From contig NC_081406.1 in the NCBI RefSeq assembly GCF_030272615.1, positions 114,297,783 to 114,361,782 on the forward strand: a stretch of DNA of 64,000 nt, written 5' to 3'. Under the pieces are notes generated by a model. The model was not told the DNA's origin, searched no databases, and was given only the letters and a program-made list of their open reading frames with translations. Both the position numbers and the translations under genes were made by a program. This document shows, piece after piece, positions 25,601 to 36,787 of the stretch (positions are counted from its first letter, which is position 1; every line of letters starts with the position of its first letter). Source of the DNA: Cryptomeria japonica. Its lineage: Eukaryota; Streptophyta; Pinopsida; Cupressales; Cupressaceae.

Positions 25601-26097
25601 TAATTATTTAGCTCATATGTGGTCAACTTAGCAATGATGGAGTCTAGGGATACCTTTGTCTTGTCTATAGACCTCAACTCCTGAATAGCACCAACCCTTA
25701 TTGCATAGAATGGTAACAATGATCTCAAGACTTTGCTCACAATAGTAGAATCATCTATTTTACCTCCTACACTCTTGACTTCTCCAACAATAGTTTTTTA
25801 TTCTTATTCCATGTTGTTGAATGGTCTCTCCTTCAACCATCTGCATGTCTTCAAACTTCCCTCTAAGGCTTTCTTCCTTAGCTTGCTTCACATGCTCATC
25901 ACCGCCATAGATAGACTCCAGAGTATCCCATACTTCTTTGGGATTGTCTTTATCCTAAACATCAATAAACTCAATGTTAGATAGACTACTGATTAGGGCT
26001 TCCATGAATTTCCCATTCTCCTGAATCTCTGTTCTTTGATCATCGGTGAGAGTACCGGTAGAAATAAAATAAGAATTCTCAACATAGATCTAGTGTT
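22626..26097 (-). pseudogene. Copia B gag-pol with integrase core deleted
   Basis: Read downward: gag (GGDEHVKQAKEESLR type sequence near 25890), zinc knuckle near 25380, protease WIIDSG near 25140, GAG-pre-integrase 24804-24590 (SWIWHRRIFHINFDN, CRECQLGKL). Then the reading jumps from KSFTVDNLLR to YLRVFGSKCYIKR near 24590, so the whole DDE core, normally about 180 residues, is absent. Reverse transcriptase follows (24208-23400) with FFDDIIF, then RNase H (FTDVDWVVD), a stop at 22676, and a further ADIFTKPLPKATF tail to about 22626. Confidence 0.85.
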
Positions 26098-26102
26098 TAG
26101 CA
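26098..26102. other. Left target-site copy of copia C
   Basis: TAGCA here and GAGCA at 32725-32729 flank C. Four of five bases agree, and joining the two flanks restores the B gag reading, so this is most likely an aged 5-bp duplication. Confidence 0.6.
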
Positions 26103-27133
26103 TGTTAGGTCCCGGAGACAACTGAGAGGGGGGGGGATGAATCAGTTGTCTAATAAATTTAAACCAAAAACAACTTAATGTTTAATACCAGTAAACTAGT
26201 CTATTATGCTGGTAGATAGTTTTCACAGTTAATTGCAATACCAATAAGATTTAATGCATGAAACAAAAATAACAAAGTCATCCACAACACATAACACCAA
26301 AAATTGTACGTGGAAACCCTGTAAGGGGAAAAACCATGGTGGGAAACCTTACCCACAATCAGATGATACTACTGTAGATAGTAAGTGTATACAAATGGGG
26401 TTTGCACATGCAGAAAGGCCAAGTACTTAGAGCTCACTGCTCAATGGGAGTCACACTGACTACAATTGGATGGTTGAATCCAATAAGAATGTACTACTTA
26501 ATTAAGCATCTTTCTATGTTGGATTCAGTACCGGTATAGTTCTGATTGTCTTCACAAAACCCTCTAATCTTCAAATAATGTCTACATGTATAGCTCTGCT
26601 TATTCTCGCATATACCTTCACACAACTCTTTTTCACATTCTACATCCGATCTTATAAATAAGATCTTACATTTATACCATAACCTAAGACCAATTTTAGT
26701 AGGTCGGCTCTAAAGGATATTACAATAAAATCAATTTACAAATAAATTAGTGCCTGATGCAATAACTGATTTAACATGTCGGCTTAATGCATTTACAACA
26801 ATAATAAGTCATCTCCAAAGTGTGCCATGTTGATCTGGAAAGGATAAGCCTACCGGTGTATACCTTGGACCTATTTGCCGGTAATAGAAAATATGCAAAT
26901 ACAATTATTCCAATAAACCAATCTTCAAGACAAGGTGTCCAAAATATGTCTTCAACATAACCATGTGTTTTCCATGCCATTCCAAGTGTCGGTGAACATT
27001 ATATCCTGTCGGTGTACCAGATGTTAGTGACTGTGTACTTGCCGGTGAATGTTGTTGATTCTACAAAATGCCAGAGTTGATAGTGTTTAGTAGGTGTTGA
27101 CATCAATGACAAAACCATACCAAAATATCAACA
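26103..27133 (-). repeat. 3' LTR of copia C
   Basis: TGTTAGGTCC to AAATATCAACA. The U5 hairpin is at 26117-26150 and a palindrome GATCTTATAAATAAGATC at 26648-26665. A TATA-like TATAAAT on the minus strand lies at 26670-26676. Confidence 0.9.
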
Positions 27134-27492
27134 ATCTCCCCCTTTGGCATTGATGGCAACACAAGATGGAAAAACCATCAAAATGCCAAATACCAAAAAC
27201 CAATAATTTCCCAAAAAGAAATTATAACCAGAATTTAGATATGAATAATCTCTCCCCAAAGTAAAATTCTCTCCCCCTGAGAGTAACATGTGCCTTCCTT
27301 GTGTTTTTCCTGTGTTTTTCCATATACCAATCTCTCCCATTTTGACATCAAATGCCAAAGTAAAAACATTTACAAAATACCAACCAATATAGTATACCAA
27401 CTACTCCCCCTGAGAAGTAGCTTCCTCATCAAAGAGCGGAGTAAAAGTTTTTCTCTTGTTAATAATGTCGGTTGATGACAAGTATCAACTTC
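27134..27492 (-). other. Copia C 3' untranslated region with polypurine tracts
   Basis: The LTR-proximal tract is CCAAAGGGGGAGAT on the minus strand. Further GGGGGAG tracts lie near 27270 and 27405. No gene. Confidence 0.65.
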
Positions 27493-30400
27493 CTAAGTCT
27501 CTATCAATGGGGGTATGACCCCAAGCTGATCTCTAAGACATTCAAAAGTCGCCTTAGGTAGAGGTTTAGTAAAAATATCTGTAATTTGCTCTTTTGTATT
27601 CACATAAACCAGTTTTATCTCTTTTGCTTCAACTTTCTCCCTTAGAAAATTTAGTTCTATAGAAACATGTTTGGTTTTAGAGTGTAATACCAGCTTCTTA
27701 GATATATCAATTGATGTAGTATTATCACAATAGATAGTTATAGGTTCCTTGAATTTTACCTTTATGTCCTTCAACATTTGTTTAAGCCATAATACCTATG
27801 TATAGTTTGTTGTTGCTGCAATATATTCTGATTCAGCTGTTGATTAGGATGTAGAACTTTGTTTCTTGCTCAACCAAGAAATTAGTCTGTTTCCAAGAAA
27901 AAATGCTCCACCTATGGTTCTTTTCCTATCATCCACATCTCCTGCCAAATTTGCATTTGTGTATGCATATAATTCAAAGTTCTCATCTCTAGGATACCAT
28001 AATCCAAGATTTGTAGTGCCTTGTAAGTACTGGAAAATCTTTTTTACTACTGATTCATGGTTTTCTCTAGGATTACTCTAAAATCTATAAACAATACATA
28101 TTGCATGCATAATATCAGGTCTTGTTTGTGTTAAATACAGTAAACCTCCTATCATAGATTTATACCTAGTTGGATTAACAAGTGTAGATTAATCTCTTAG
28201 TGATAATTTGTCATTTGTAGTCATAGGTGTGCTTACCAGTTTAGAGTTTTCCATTCCAAATTTCTTTAGTAACTCCTTCAAGTACTTAGATTGAGTCAAG
28301 AATATACCTTTATTAGTTTGTGAGATTTGCAATCTAATTCTTTCCAATCATAGACATTTCAAATTCTTGCTGCATTTCAATAGAAAAGTCTTCACATGAT
28401 CCATTTTCTCCTCCAAAGATTATATCATCAACAAAAACTTATATAACCAAGATGTCATCATTAGTCACTTTATAATATAAATTGTTGTTTGCAATACTTT
28501 TAGAAAAACCAATCTTCAAAAGATACTTATCTAACCTTGCATACCAAGCTCTTGGAGCTTGCTTCAATCCATACAAGGCTTTCCTTAACCTACAAACCAT
28601 ATCTTTGTTTTCTGTCAAAGAAAATCCATCAGGTTGTTTAGTGTAAACTTCTTCTTCAAGATCTCCATTCAGAAATGCACATTTAATGTCCATTTGATAA
28701 ACTTTGTAGTTCTTGTGTGCTGCAAAAGCTAAGAATAATCTGACTGCCTCAATTCTAGCTACCAGTGCAAAGGTTTCATTATAATCAATTCCTTCTTTCT
28801 GAGAATATCCCTTACACACTAGTCTTTCTTTATTTCTGATAACCTTACCATCTTCACTAAGTTTGTTTTTGAATACCCATTTGGTTCCAATCACATTTTT
28901 ATCTTTACGTCAGGGAACTAATGTCCAAGTGTTATTCTTCTCAATTTGTTCTAATTCTTCTTCCATAGCTTTAATCTAGTGTTTGTCTTCACATGCCTCA
29001 TTAATAGATGATGGTTCAATTTGAGAAATAAGACATACCTCTTCATTTTCCAATCTTCCTCTCGCCATAACTCCTTTATGCTTGTTTCCAATTATCTGAT
29101 CTTCAAAATGATTCAGTCTTACATACCAGGGTGTCTTGGTTTGCTATTGTTCTTTAGTCACAGTGGAATTTTCAGATGATGCCAGTGTACCTGGATCTTC
29201 ATTCTATATCAATGGATTTTGTATAGATTCGTTTGTCTATATTTCTATTACCGATTCAAAGTCTATATACCTTGAAGTTTCTTTGAATTGTTCATCAATC
29301 TTTACATTTGTACTCTCAACAATTTTCTACAATCTTTTGTTAAAACATCTATATGCCTTACTCTTAGATGAATAACCAAGAAATATTCCTTCATCACTTC
29401 TAGGATCAAATTTTCCAATATACTCATCTCTTCTAATATAGCATTTACTTCCAAATATTCTGAAATACTTAAGTGTAGGAGTAATACCAAACCATAGTTC
29501 ATGAGGTGTCTTACCAGTTTCACCTTTGATGTGGACTTTGTTGAATGTATAGACCACTGTACTTACTACTTCTCTCCAATATACATGTGGTAGATTTGAT
29601 TTAGACAACATACTTCTTTCTGCATCCAAGATAGTTCTATTTTTCCATTCTACAACTCCATTTTACTGTGGTGTTCGGGGTGTTGATAGCTGTCTTTTGA
29701 TTCCATTCACTTCATAGAATGCATTGAATTCCTTAGATGTAAATTCTCCTCCTTGATTTGATCTCAGACACTTGATTTTCTTACCGGTTTCATTTTCTAC
29801 CATTGCTTTGAATAGTTTGAAATTCCCAAGTGCTTCTGATTTTTCTCTAAGAAAAGTAACCCAACACATTCTAGAATAGTCATCAATGATTAGCATGAAA
29901 TATCTATCTCCTTGTAAAGTTTTAGTTCTATCTGGACCACATAAATTAGTATGAATTAAGTCAAGAGCATTATTAGATTTTTCTAGAATAATTTTGAAAG
30001 TAGCTCTAACTTGTTTTCCAAATTGACATTCCTTGCATACTGGATTGTGAGGTTTAAAAATCTTAGGTAAATCTCTAACTGCCTTAGTAGTACTGATCTT
30101 TACCATGCAATCAAAATTTACGTGATGGAGTCTCTTATGCCATAGCCAACTTTCATCAATATGAGAAATCAAGCATGTTCTTTCATTTTTATTCAGATGA
30201 AAGATGTTACCTCTAGTTTGATTACCGGTGGCAATTTCCAAACTAGTTCTATTCATAATTTTGCATTTACCATTTTTGAACTGTAACTGAAACCCTTTTT
30301 CAACTAATTGACCAACACTCAAAATATTATGTTTTAAACCTACAATATAGTAAACATTGTTAGTATTATTCTTACCATCAAGAGATATTGTACCCTTACC

Positions 30401-31628
30401 TTTGATCAAACAAGCTTTATCATCTCCAAATCTTACTAGACCTCCATTATACTCCTAAAAAGTTAGGAATTTACTCTTATCACCAGTCATATGATGTCAG
30501 AATCCTGAATCAATGATCCATTCATCCTTTACTTCTATTTTAGCTGCCAAGGCCTTCTCTACCAGTTGAACAGTAGGTGTCGGTTGATCTTTTGTTATAG
30601 AAACAAAGACCAATCCATTATCTGTCGGATCCTCTTCAGAATCATTAGTGACTCCTTCATCAGCAAGATAACAAGATTTGTCTTTATTTTTCTTAAATTT
30701 GTAACTCTGATATTCAGGGTTAGGTTTGTATGTCCTTCTAGCTTCTTCTCTTAACCTAGCATGTCTATCAGGGTATCTTGAAGCCATATGACCATTCTTA
30801 TTACAGTTGAAACATTTAAAGGGTTCTTTACCTTCATACTTACTTCCAATTGGACCTTTAGGCATTTTTCTTGCAAATAGTGCTTCAAGTTCTTCATTTT
30901 CTCTCCTGCTTTCTTCAAGTTCTCTTGCATAAAAGGCTTTTCAATTAGACTTGTCAAATGATTGTGTAGATGATATTGATGCCTTAAAAGCTAAGTCAGT
31001 TTTTATAGTGGCAACAGGAGAAAATTCCTCAATTTCAAATGTTGAAAGTTTTCCAATCAATATATCCCTAGTTACTGATGTGTTAGGCATTGTTCTTAGT
31101 TCATTTATAGCAGTAAATTTCATCTTATATGCCAATGGCAATCCTCTTAAAACTTTTGAAACAATTTCATCTTCACTTAAGGTTCCTCCACAACATTTAA
31201 TACCTAAAACAATTTCATTAACTCTTTCCATAAAAGCAGAAATTCTTTCATCTTCTTCCATTTTTTAGATTTTCATACCTGACCTAGAAGCTTTCAAGTT
31301 TTACAATTTTGACTATGGAATCTCTTTCATTTAGTGTTTCCAAATGATCCCAAATAGCTTTAGCAGTAGACCTATCTGATAGTCCCATGATTTGCTGATT
31401 TGATAAAGCTCTCAAAAGTGCTTCTCTCACCTTGCAATCATTTTCTTCATCTTTAGCCAGATTTGGTGGATTAGGCTAACTTGTAGTAGGAGCAGTATAT
31501 CCATTCTTTGTAACCTCCTAGATATCTTTTCCAATGCAAGTCAGATGTGGTTCCATCCTTATCTTCCATATACCATAGTTGTTTCCATCAAGTTTAGGAT
31601 TGTCCTTCCTGAAATAGTTGCTAGACAT
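27493..31628 (-). pseudogene. Copia C gag-pol polyprotein, decayed
   Basis: Starts MSSNYFRKDNPKLDG at 31628. From 31261 to 28439 one frame dominates, broken by stops. Visible: gag; zinc knuckle near 30805 (CFNCNKNGHMASRY, last Cys to Tyr); protease near 30500 (WIIDSGF then a stop where SHHM should follow); GAG-pre-integrase near 30130 (SWLWHKRLHHVNFD); integrase 29960-29330 with HTNLCGP and LRSNQGGEF, so both catalytic Asp positions read Asn; reverse transcriptase 28894-28380 with [10 protein letters not shown] just past a stop; RNase H to 27493, with a frameshift before 27777. Confidence 0.9.
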
Positions 31629-31671
31629 TGGATCTCCTCAAGCTGTTAAACTTCTGCAAAAAGAGGACTAA

Positions 31672-31683
31672 GCTCTGATACCA
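31672..31683 (-). other. Primer-binding site of copia C
   Basis: Minus strand TGGTATCAGAGC, a perfect match to the plant initiator-Met tRNA end, two bases inside the 5' LTR. Confidence 0.85.
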
Positions 31684-31699
31684 ATTGTTAGGTCTCAGA

Positions 31700-31730
31700 G
31701 ACAACTGAGAGGGGGGGTGAATCAGTTGTC
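31700..31730 (-). other. U5-end hairpin of copia C
   Basis: GACAACTGA (31700-31708) pairs perfectly with TCAGTTGTC (31722-31730) around GAGGGGGGGTGAA. In the element's own sense the loop is C-rich. Confidence 0.8.
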
Positions 31731-32261
31731 TAATAAATTTAAACCAAAAACAACTTAACTAACTTAATGCTTAATACCAGTAAACCAGTCTAATATGTTG
31801 GTAGATAGGTTTAATAGTTAATTGTAATAGCAGTAAGATTTAATGCACGAAATAAAAAGAACAAAGTCATGCACAACACATAACACCAAAACTTGTATGT
31901 GGAAACCCTGTAAGGGGAAAAACCACAGTGGGAAACCTTACCCACAATCAGATGATACTACTGTAGATAGTAAGTGTATACAAATGGGATCTGCACATGC
32001 AGAAAGGCCAAGTGCCTAGAGCTCACTGCTCAATGGGAGTCATACTGACTACAATTGGATGGTTAAATCCAATAAGAATGTACTGCTTAATTTAGCATCT
32101 TTCTATGCTAGATTTAGTACCGGTATAGTTCTAATTGTCTTCACAAAACCCTTCTTTAATCTTCAAATGATGTCTATGTGTATAGCTCTGCTTATTCTCG
32201 CATATACCTTCACACAAATCTTTTTCGCATTCCACATCCGATCTTATAAATAAGATCTCAC

Positions 32262-32268
32262 ATTTATA
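32262..32268 (-). promoter_or_regulatory. Candidate TATA box of copia C 5' LTR
   Basis: TATAAAT on the minus strand, next to the palindrome GATCTTATAAATAAGATC (32240-32257). It is conserved at 26670-26676 and, in element I, at 58424-58430. Placement fits the U3/R border; no transcript evidence is available here. Confidence 0.45.
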
Positions 32269-32729
32269 CCATAACCTAAGACCAATTTTAGTAGTCGGCT
32301 CTAAAGGATATTACAATAAAATCAATTTACAAATAAATTAATGCCCGATGCAATAACCGATTTAACATGTTGGCTTAATGCATTTACAACAATAATAAGT
32401 CATCTCCAAAGCGTGCCATGCTGATCTGGAAAGGATAAGCCTGTCGGTGTATACCTTGGACCTATTTGCCGGTAATAGCAAATATGAAAATACAATTATT
32501 CCAATAAACCAATCTTCAAGACAAGGTGTCCAAAAGATGTCTTCGACATAACCATGTGTTTTCCATGCCATTCCAAGTGTCGGTGAGCATTATATCCTAC
32601 TGGTGTACCAGATATCAGTGACTATGTACTTGCCGATGAATTTTGCTGATTCTCCAAAATGCAAGAGTTGATAGTGTTTAGAAGGTGTTGACATCAATGA
32701 CAAAACCATACCAAAATACCAACAGAGCA

Positions 32730-32815
32730 CCCATGCTTCTAATGTAGATCTTCATTCTGTCCTTCCATATCTTAAAGCTATCTTTGTTGAACTTTGGACC
32801 TTCCCTCTTCATCAT
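32730..32815 (-). pseudogene. Copia B gag, N-terminal end
   Basis: MMKREGPKFNKDSFKIW starts at 32815 and runs to KIYIRSMGA, a copia gag start. The sequence resumes at 26097 beyond copia C (IYVENSYFISTGTLTDDQ). Confidence 0.8.
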
Positions 32816-32872
32816 TAGAGTAGGATCTTTTCCTCAAGCAGTTAAGCTTACAACATAGAGGACCTGGAGGAT

Positions 32873-32884
32873 GCACTGATACCA
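32873..32884 (-). other. Primer-binding site of copia B
   Basis: TGGTATCAGTGC on the minus strand, eleven of twelve bases of the Met-tRNA match, two bases from the 5' LTR. Confidence 0.8.
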
Positions 32885-32886
32885 AT

Positions 32887-34350
32887 TGATGAATAATGAT
32901 GAACATTTAGTACCAAACCGATACTGAGAGGGGGGGGTGAATCAGTATAGACAAAAAAAACTTTCCTTCAACCAGTTTGACTGAAAAGACTACACTTAAT
33001 TGGTAAACAATATCACCGGTCTAAATCAGGGCACTACCGGTAAAACACAGTGAGAATGTGAAAGACATAAACCACTTAACACTTAGATCTTCACCTCACC
33101 TAACATCTCCTTTTCACTTCACTCATATGTATAAATAGGTAATACATCAGAAATATAAAGACTGTTGGTTCAACATGCTTTACCACTTGACAGAAAATAT
33201 TAAAGCATCACATGAAAAGCATCACACATGACACATTGATTTTTCACGTGGAAACCCAACTGGGAAAAAACCAAAGTGGGGATGAATACCCACAAGTTGT
33301 TCTTTGAACTCTTCTGAAGTCTGCTCTATTAGGAGCCTAGTCCAGTTAAAGACTTTACAATAGGTTCTGTTAGGAATCGATCCTACTAGGGATCACTCGG
33401 TTAAGGGATGGATAAAATACCTGGTTAAAGGTTAGAACCCCGTTAAAGGTTACCTCGCAAGAGGGTTTGAAGAACTCATTGAATTGAGTCACCTTGTTAA
33501 AGCTACCTGATTAAGGGATTTTCCAACTACTTAAATGGTTAGAAGTCAATAGGTAATTCATTGATCTGATAACAGCACACAATGCCAAGGCAGATCATCT
33601 TTAGCTCCTTTGCTTTTGCAATCACACTCTGCAAGTATACACACACTTCTCTGATCTGGCAAGAATCAAGTATCTCTTCACTTGGATACACACATAACAT
33701 TTGCCAACAACTTCAAAAATGAAAAACATCATTGACCTTATAGGAAACAGATAGGTTGGTAGCATAAACCCTAAACCCTAATTATTTAGGTTTAATATTT
33801 TAGTCGGTTCAATCTTGATTGTTAATCACACTGCATTGAATACAACAGTCTTGAACTGATCTCAAGATGTTATCCAACGTTCATTCTTTGTCGCTTCAGG
33901 AAGCTGATAACCCATCACATGCTCTACACCGTTTACAGAGACTTCACACATTCCCAAGGTAGATAGGATCAATCTCCATGCAAGATCTTCGAGGAAATCC
34001 TTCACGCGCACAAGGCTGATGTGGTAATATGATCTGATCATCATTACAATGCTAACTCATCACAAGATGTCATTCGTTGAATCACACAGGCTTGGAATGC
34101 ATCAACCAGAAACCTTGAAGCTGAGACTACAAACTAGTAGTCATGCCAAATGAAACCCCAATACAAAACTTCCCATATACTGGTTCTCATTCCAACATAC
34201 CACTTCACTTTTTCACATATACCGGTTCACAACATCATACTGGTTCTCTTGCCAGTTTTCTTACATCAATATACTGGTTCATACTTCAGCATATTGACAT
34301 CAATGACGACATACAATATCATCATGTCATCAAGCTCTACATATCCAACA
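32887..34350 (-). repeat. 5' LTR of copia B
   Basis: TGATGAATAATG to TATCCAACA, aligned to 20888-22340. It includes a U5 hairpin (32921-32948), a GTGGG/CCCAC stem near 33276-33293, and two telomere-like CCCTAAA units near 33770. Confidence 0.9.
32921..32948 (-). other. U5-end hairpin of copia B
   Basis: ATACTGA (32921-32927) pairs with TCAGTAT (32942-32948). In the 3' LTR the same place reads GTACTAA and TCAGTAC: the outer A-T pair has become G-C, and one inner pair is lost. Confidence 0.7.
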
Positions 34351-34962
34351 TATTGTCTAAGCTCAAAGAATTTGTGCTCATACTGCTCCACAGTCATCCT
34401 CTGTTGTCTCAAATCATGGAACTCATCGGCCTTCCTCTGCCTCCAATGATCTGAAAGAAATCTATCATGAAACCGCTCCAAGAATAATTCCCAAGATATC
34501 ATCACTATGTCCAAATGCAACTTCTATTCCTCCATGTGCCACCATGTCGTTGCAAAATCATGAATGCAAAATCGTACATCTCGCCTTGGTGTTACTGCTA
34601 CACTAATGCATAGAAAAACACCTACCTAAGTCCAATAACCATGTTTCTTCTCCATGCCACTTCCTAAGCCATCAAAAGTAGGAGGATGAGTCTTATTCAG
34701 ATCTCTGATGTGACTAGTTGCAAACGCCTCCTGATCCACCTCAATTCTCCTCCTAGGAGAACATGAATTCTCTCTCTCCTGATGCTTTGAATGACGAGAT
34801 CCCTCCTATTGGTTCTCCTCTTGTCTCGGTCCTGGGCAACCAAGGAGCTCCTGAAGCACATTCACCAACTGTGGAATCGAATAATCTCTAGGGCACACCT
34901 TGTCCTATTCCTCATGGTGTCTCTTTAGAAACCTCAGGATGAGGGTTCCTACGAGTACCCAT
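34351..34962 (-). pseudogene. G1 gag, N-terminal part
   Basis: From a possible ATG near 34962 the minus strand encodes a charged leader and then a gag domain: THPPTFDGL near 34700, WELFLERFHDRFLSDHWR near 34470, and MTVEQYEHKFFELRQY ending at the B insertion. This is the retrotransposon gag core (capsid). Stops and shifts are present upstream. The rest of gag is at 20292-20887. Confidence 0.8.
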
Positions 34963-35160
34963 GCAACCAACACAATGATGATCTCTACCCCTAACAGGTT
35001 TCTTATCTAAGAAAATGCAAAGGAAACTATAAGCTAAACATCTAAGGAAACTATAACAAGGAAAAATAAATAGCAGGGATAAAACCACAGGGCTACCCCA
35101 TGCCAAATCCTAAAATTCACAATGGGCTCAATTGAAACCAGAGTACCCAGTGTTGAACAT

Positions 35161-35174
35161 GGTCTCTAATACCA
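35161..35174 (-). other. Primer-binding site of G1
   Basis: Minus strand TGGTATTAGAGACC, close to the Met-tRNA match, three bases inside the LTR that starts TGTAATGCC on the plus strand. Confidence 0.65.
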
Positions 35175-36248
35175 AGTTGTAATGCCTGTCAAAATACCCT
35201 AAAGAAAATAAACAAGAATATGCAAATGGAGATTAAAAAAATTAATTAACATCTAATAACAACTAATGCAATAGATAACATCTCCATCTATTTTTATTCA
35301 TTAACCAATTAACCAATATGAACATACTTCATTGCTCATTTCATCAAATAACACAAGCAGAAATAACACAACATTATTACTTAATTCATTTCCATAATAA
35401 CATACTGCACACATGATAGATATATTTCACTGTCATTAATGCATAATATTATAATTCTTTAACCATGAGATATGCAACATACAACATTACTTATTCCTAA
35501 TGATATGCATAGTTTCCTTTCTACCAATGCATCTATGTGAATCATTCCTATTTACTAGATCCAATTAACATCTTCTAAGATATTCACTTATTAATCTATG
35601 AATATTCCTCTTTCAAGATTATTTAACATTCTAACTAGCCTCTAAACATTCCATGAAATAATACAACTAATCCATAATGAAATTCCATTCTATTCCAACT
35701 ATAATCCACTTATTTCAATGATTCATAAGATCACATCTCTACAATAGTACAAATACAATATGCCTAAATTCCAATTTCCAACTACAATTCATCATACAAA
35801 TATGAGTGACTTAAATAAATCATGAGCATAGCTCTTTCTACTACAAGAATTTGTCTACTATGTACAAGAATGTTAGATTACATGCATTTTGTCTTATTCA
35901 TTACATAAATCTGCTACAAGGTACATCCATAGTACATCATGAAGAAGGATCCACATCCATGCAAGAAGAATCCAAGAGAACATCCCAATGGCTAAAAAGA
36001 ACCAAGCTCCCAACCATGTGGAACCAAAGGAACCACCCCCCGTGCTAGGAGATGACACATGGTCCCAACACATACTCTAAACCTAAGCTGGGACCTATAA
36101 CCAAGGAGACTAGCCACACAAGGACTCTCAAGAAAGAACTCACACATACAACAAAAATAAACTCCCAGAGGTGTAAAACTCATCAAGACATAAATGCATC
36201 CAATAAGAATAATCATAAATCATAAGGGAAACACATGTAGGAGTGGAG

Positions 36249-36253
36249 TGTCA
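36249..36253. other. Target-site duplication of S (left copy)
   Basis: TGTCA at 36249-36253 and again at 40970-40974. The empty site in the other G1 LTR (near 8099) has a single TTTCA followed by the same TCACAT, confirming a 5-bp duplication. Confidence 0.85.
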
Positions 36254-36757
36254 TGTAAGGCCCTACCCCGACCCATCCTATCTCTTCAACTACTTTTATT
36301 TTGGAACTATTTTGGATGCTAGTTTTGACACACTATGGATATAGAACTTTTCATGGTTCCGCAATTTTGGTAACATTGATATATGTGGATGCTTCATTTC
36401 TATGCCTTGTGGATTATAGAATATTATATGATTCTAGATTAGGGTAATATTGTGATGATGCAGGTTATTTTCTGAATTTCAGGATTTGATATAATGTTAG
36501 GAAAATGTTTGCATATCTGGTAGATGGATCAAATTTTGAGGATTATGAGGAAATTGCCTTGATTTGTGACAAATCATATTTTATAATGTCAAGTCTTTGC
36601 AGAATGAATGTATTGTATTCTGATTTTGTGATTTTATATTATATGAGGTTATTTGGGAAGTACTAATGTTTAAATTGAGATGTGCAGGAAAATATCCATG
36701 TGACCATGGAAATATTAGGGAGAATCAAGCCTAGGCCAATGTGCGTTAGTAAAACCA

Positions 36758-36787
36758 GGGGTTGTCTATTTGGAGAGACAACACCCC
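36758..36787. repeat. Hairpin in solo LTR S
   Basis: GGGGTTGTCT (36758-36767) pairs with AGACAACACCCC (36776-36787) with bulged bases, about 500 bp from the left end of S. Confidence 0.5.

Larger units (their letters stand above)
26103..32724 (-). mobile_element. Ty1/copia element C (complete, Sirevirus-like)
   Basis: Two near-full LTRs (1,031 and 1,039 bp), purine tract, gag-pol, Met-tRNA binding site and a probable target duplication. By eye the LTRs are similar with scattered changes and small indels. It is the innermost member of the nest. Confidence 0.9.
31686..32724 (-). repeat. 5' LTR of copia C
   Basis: TGTTAGGTCT to AAATACCAACA, matching the 3' LTR along its length. It holds the U5 hairpin (31700-31730) and a TATA-like box (32262-32268). 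Confidence 0.9.
20888..34350 (-). mobile_element. Ty1/copia element B, interrupted by C
   Basis: LTRs of 1,453 and 1,464 bp flank a decayed gag-pol. Both flanks are G1 gag. I do not see a clean 5-bp duplication (CTTTG against CAATA on the minus strand), which points to decay or a small deletion at a junction. Copia C lies within the B gag. Confidence 0.85.
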
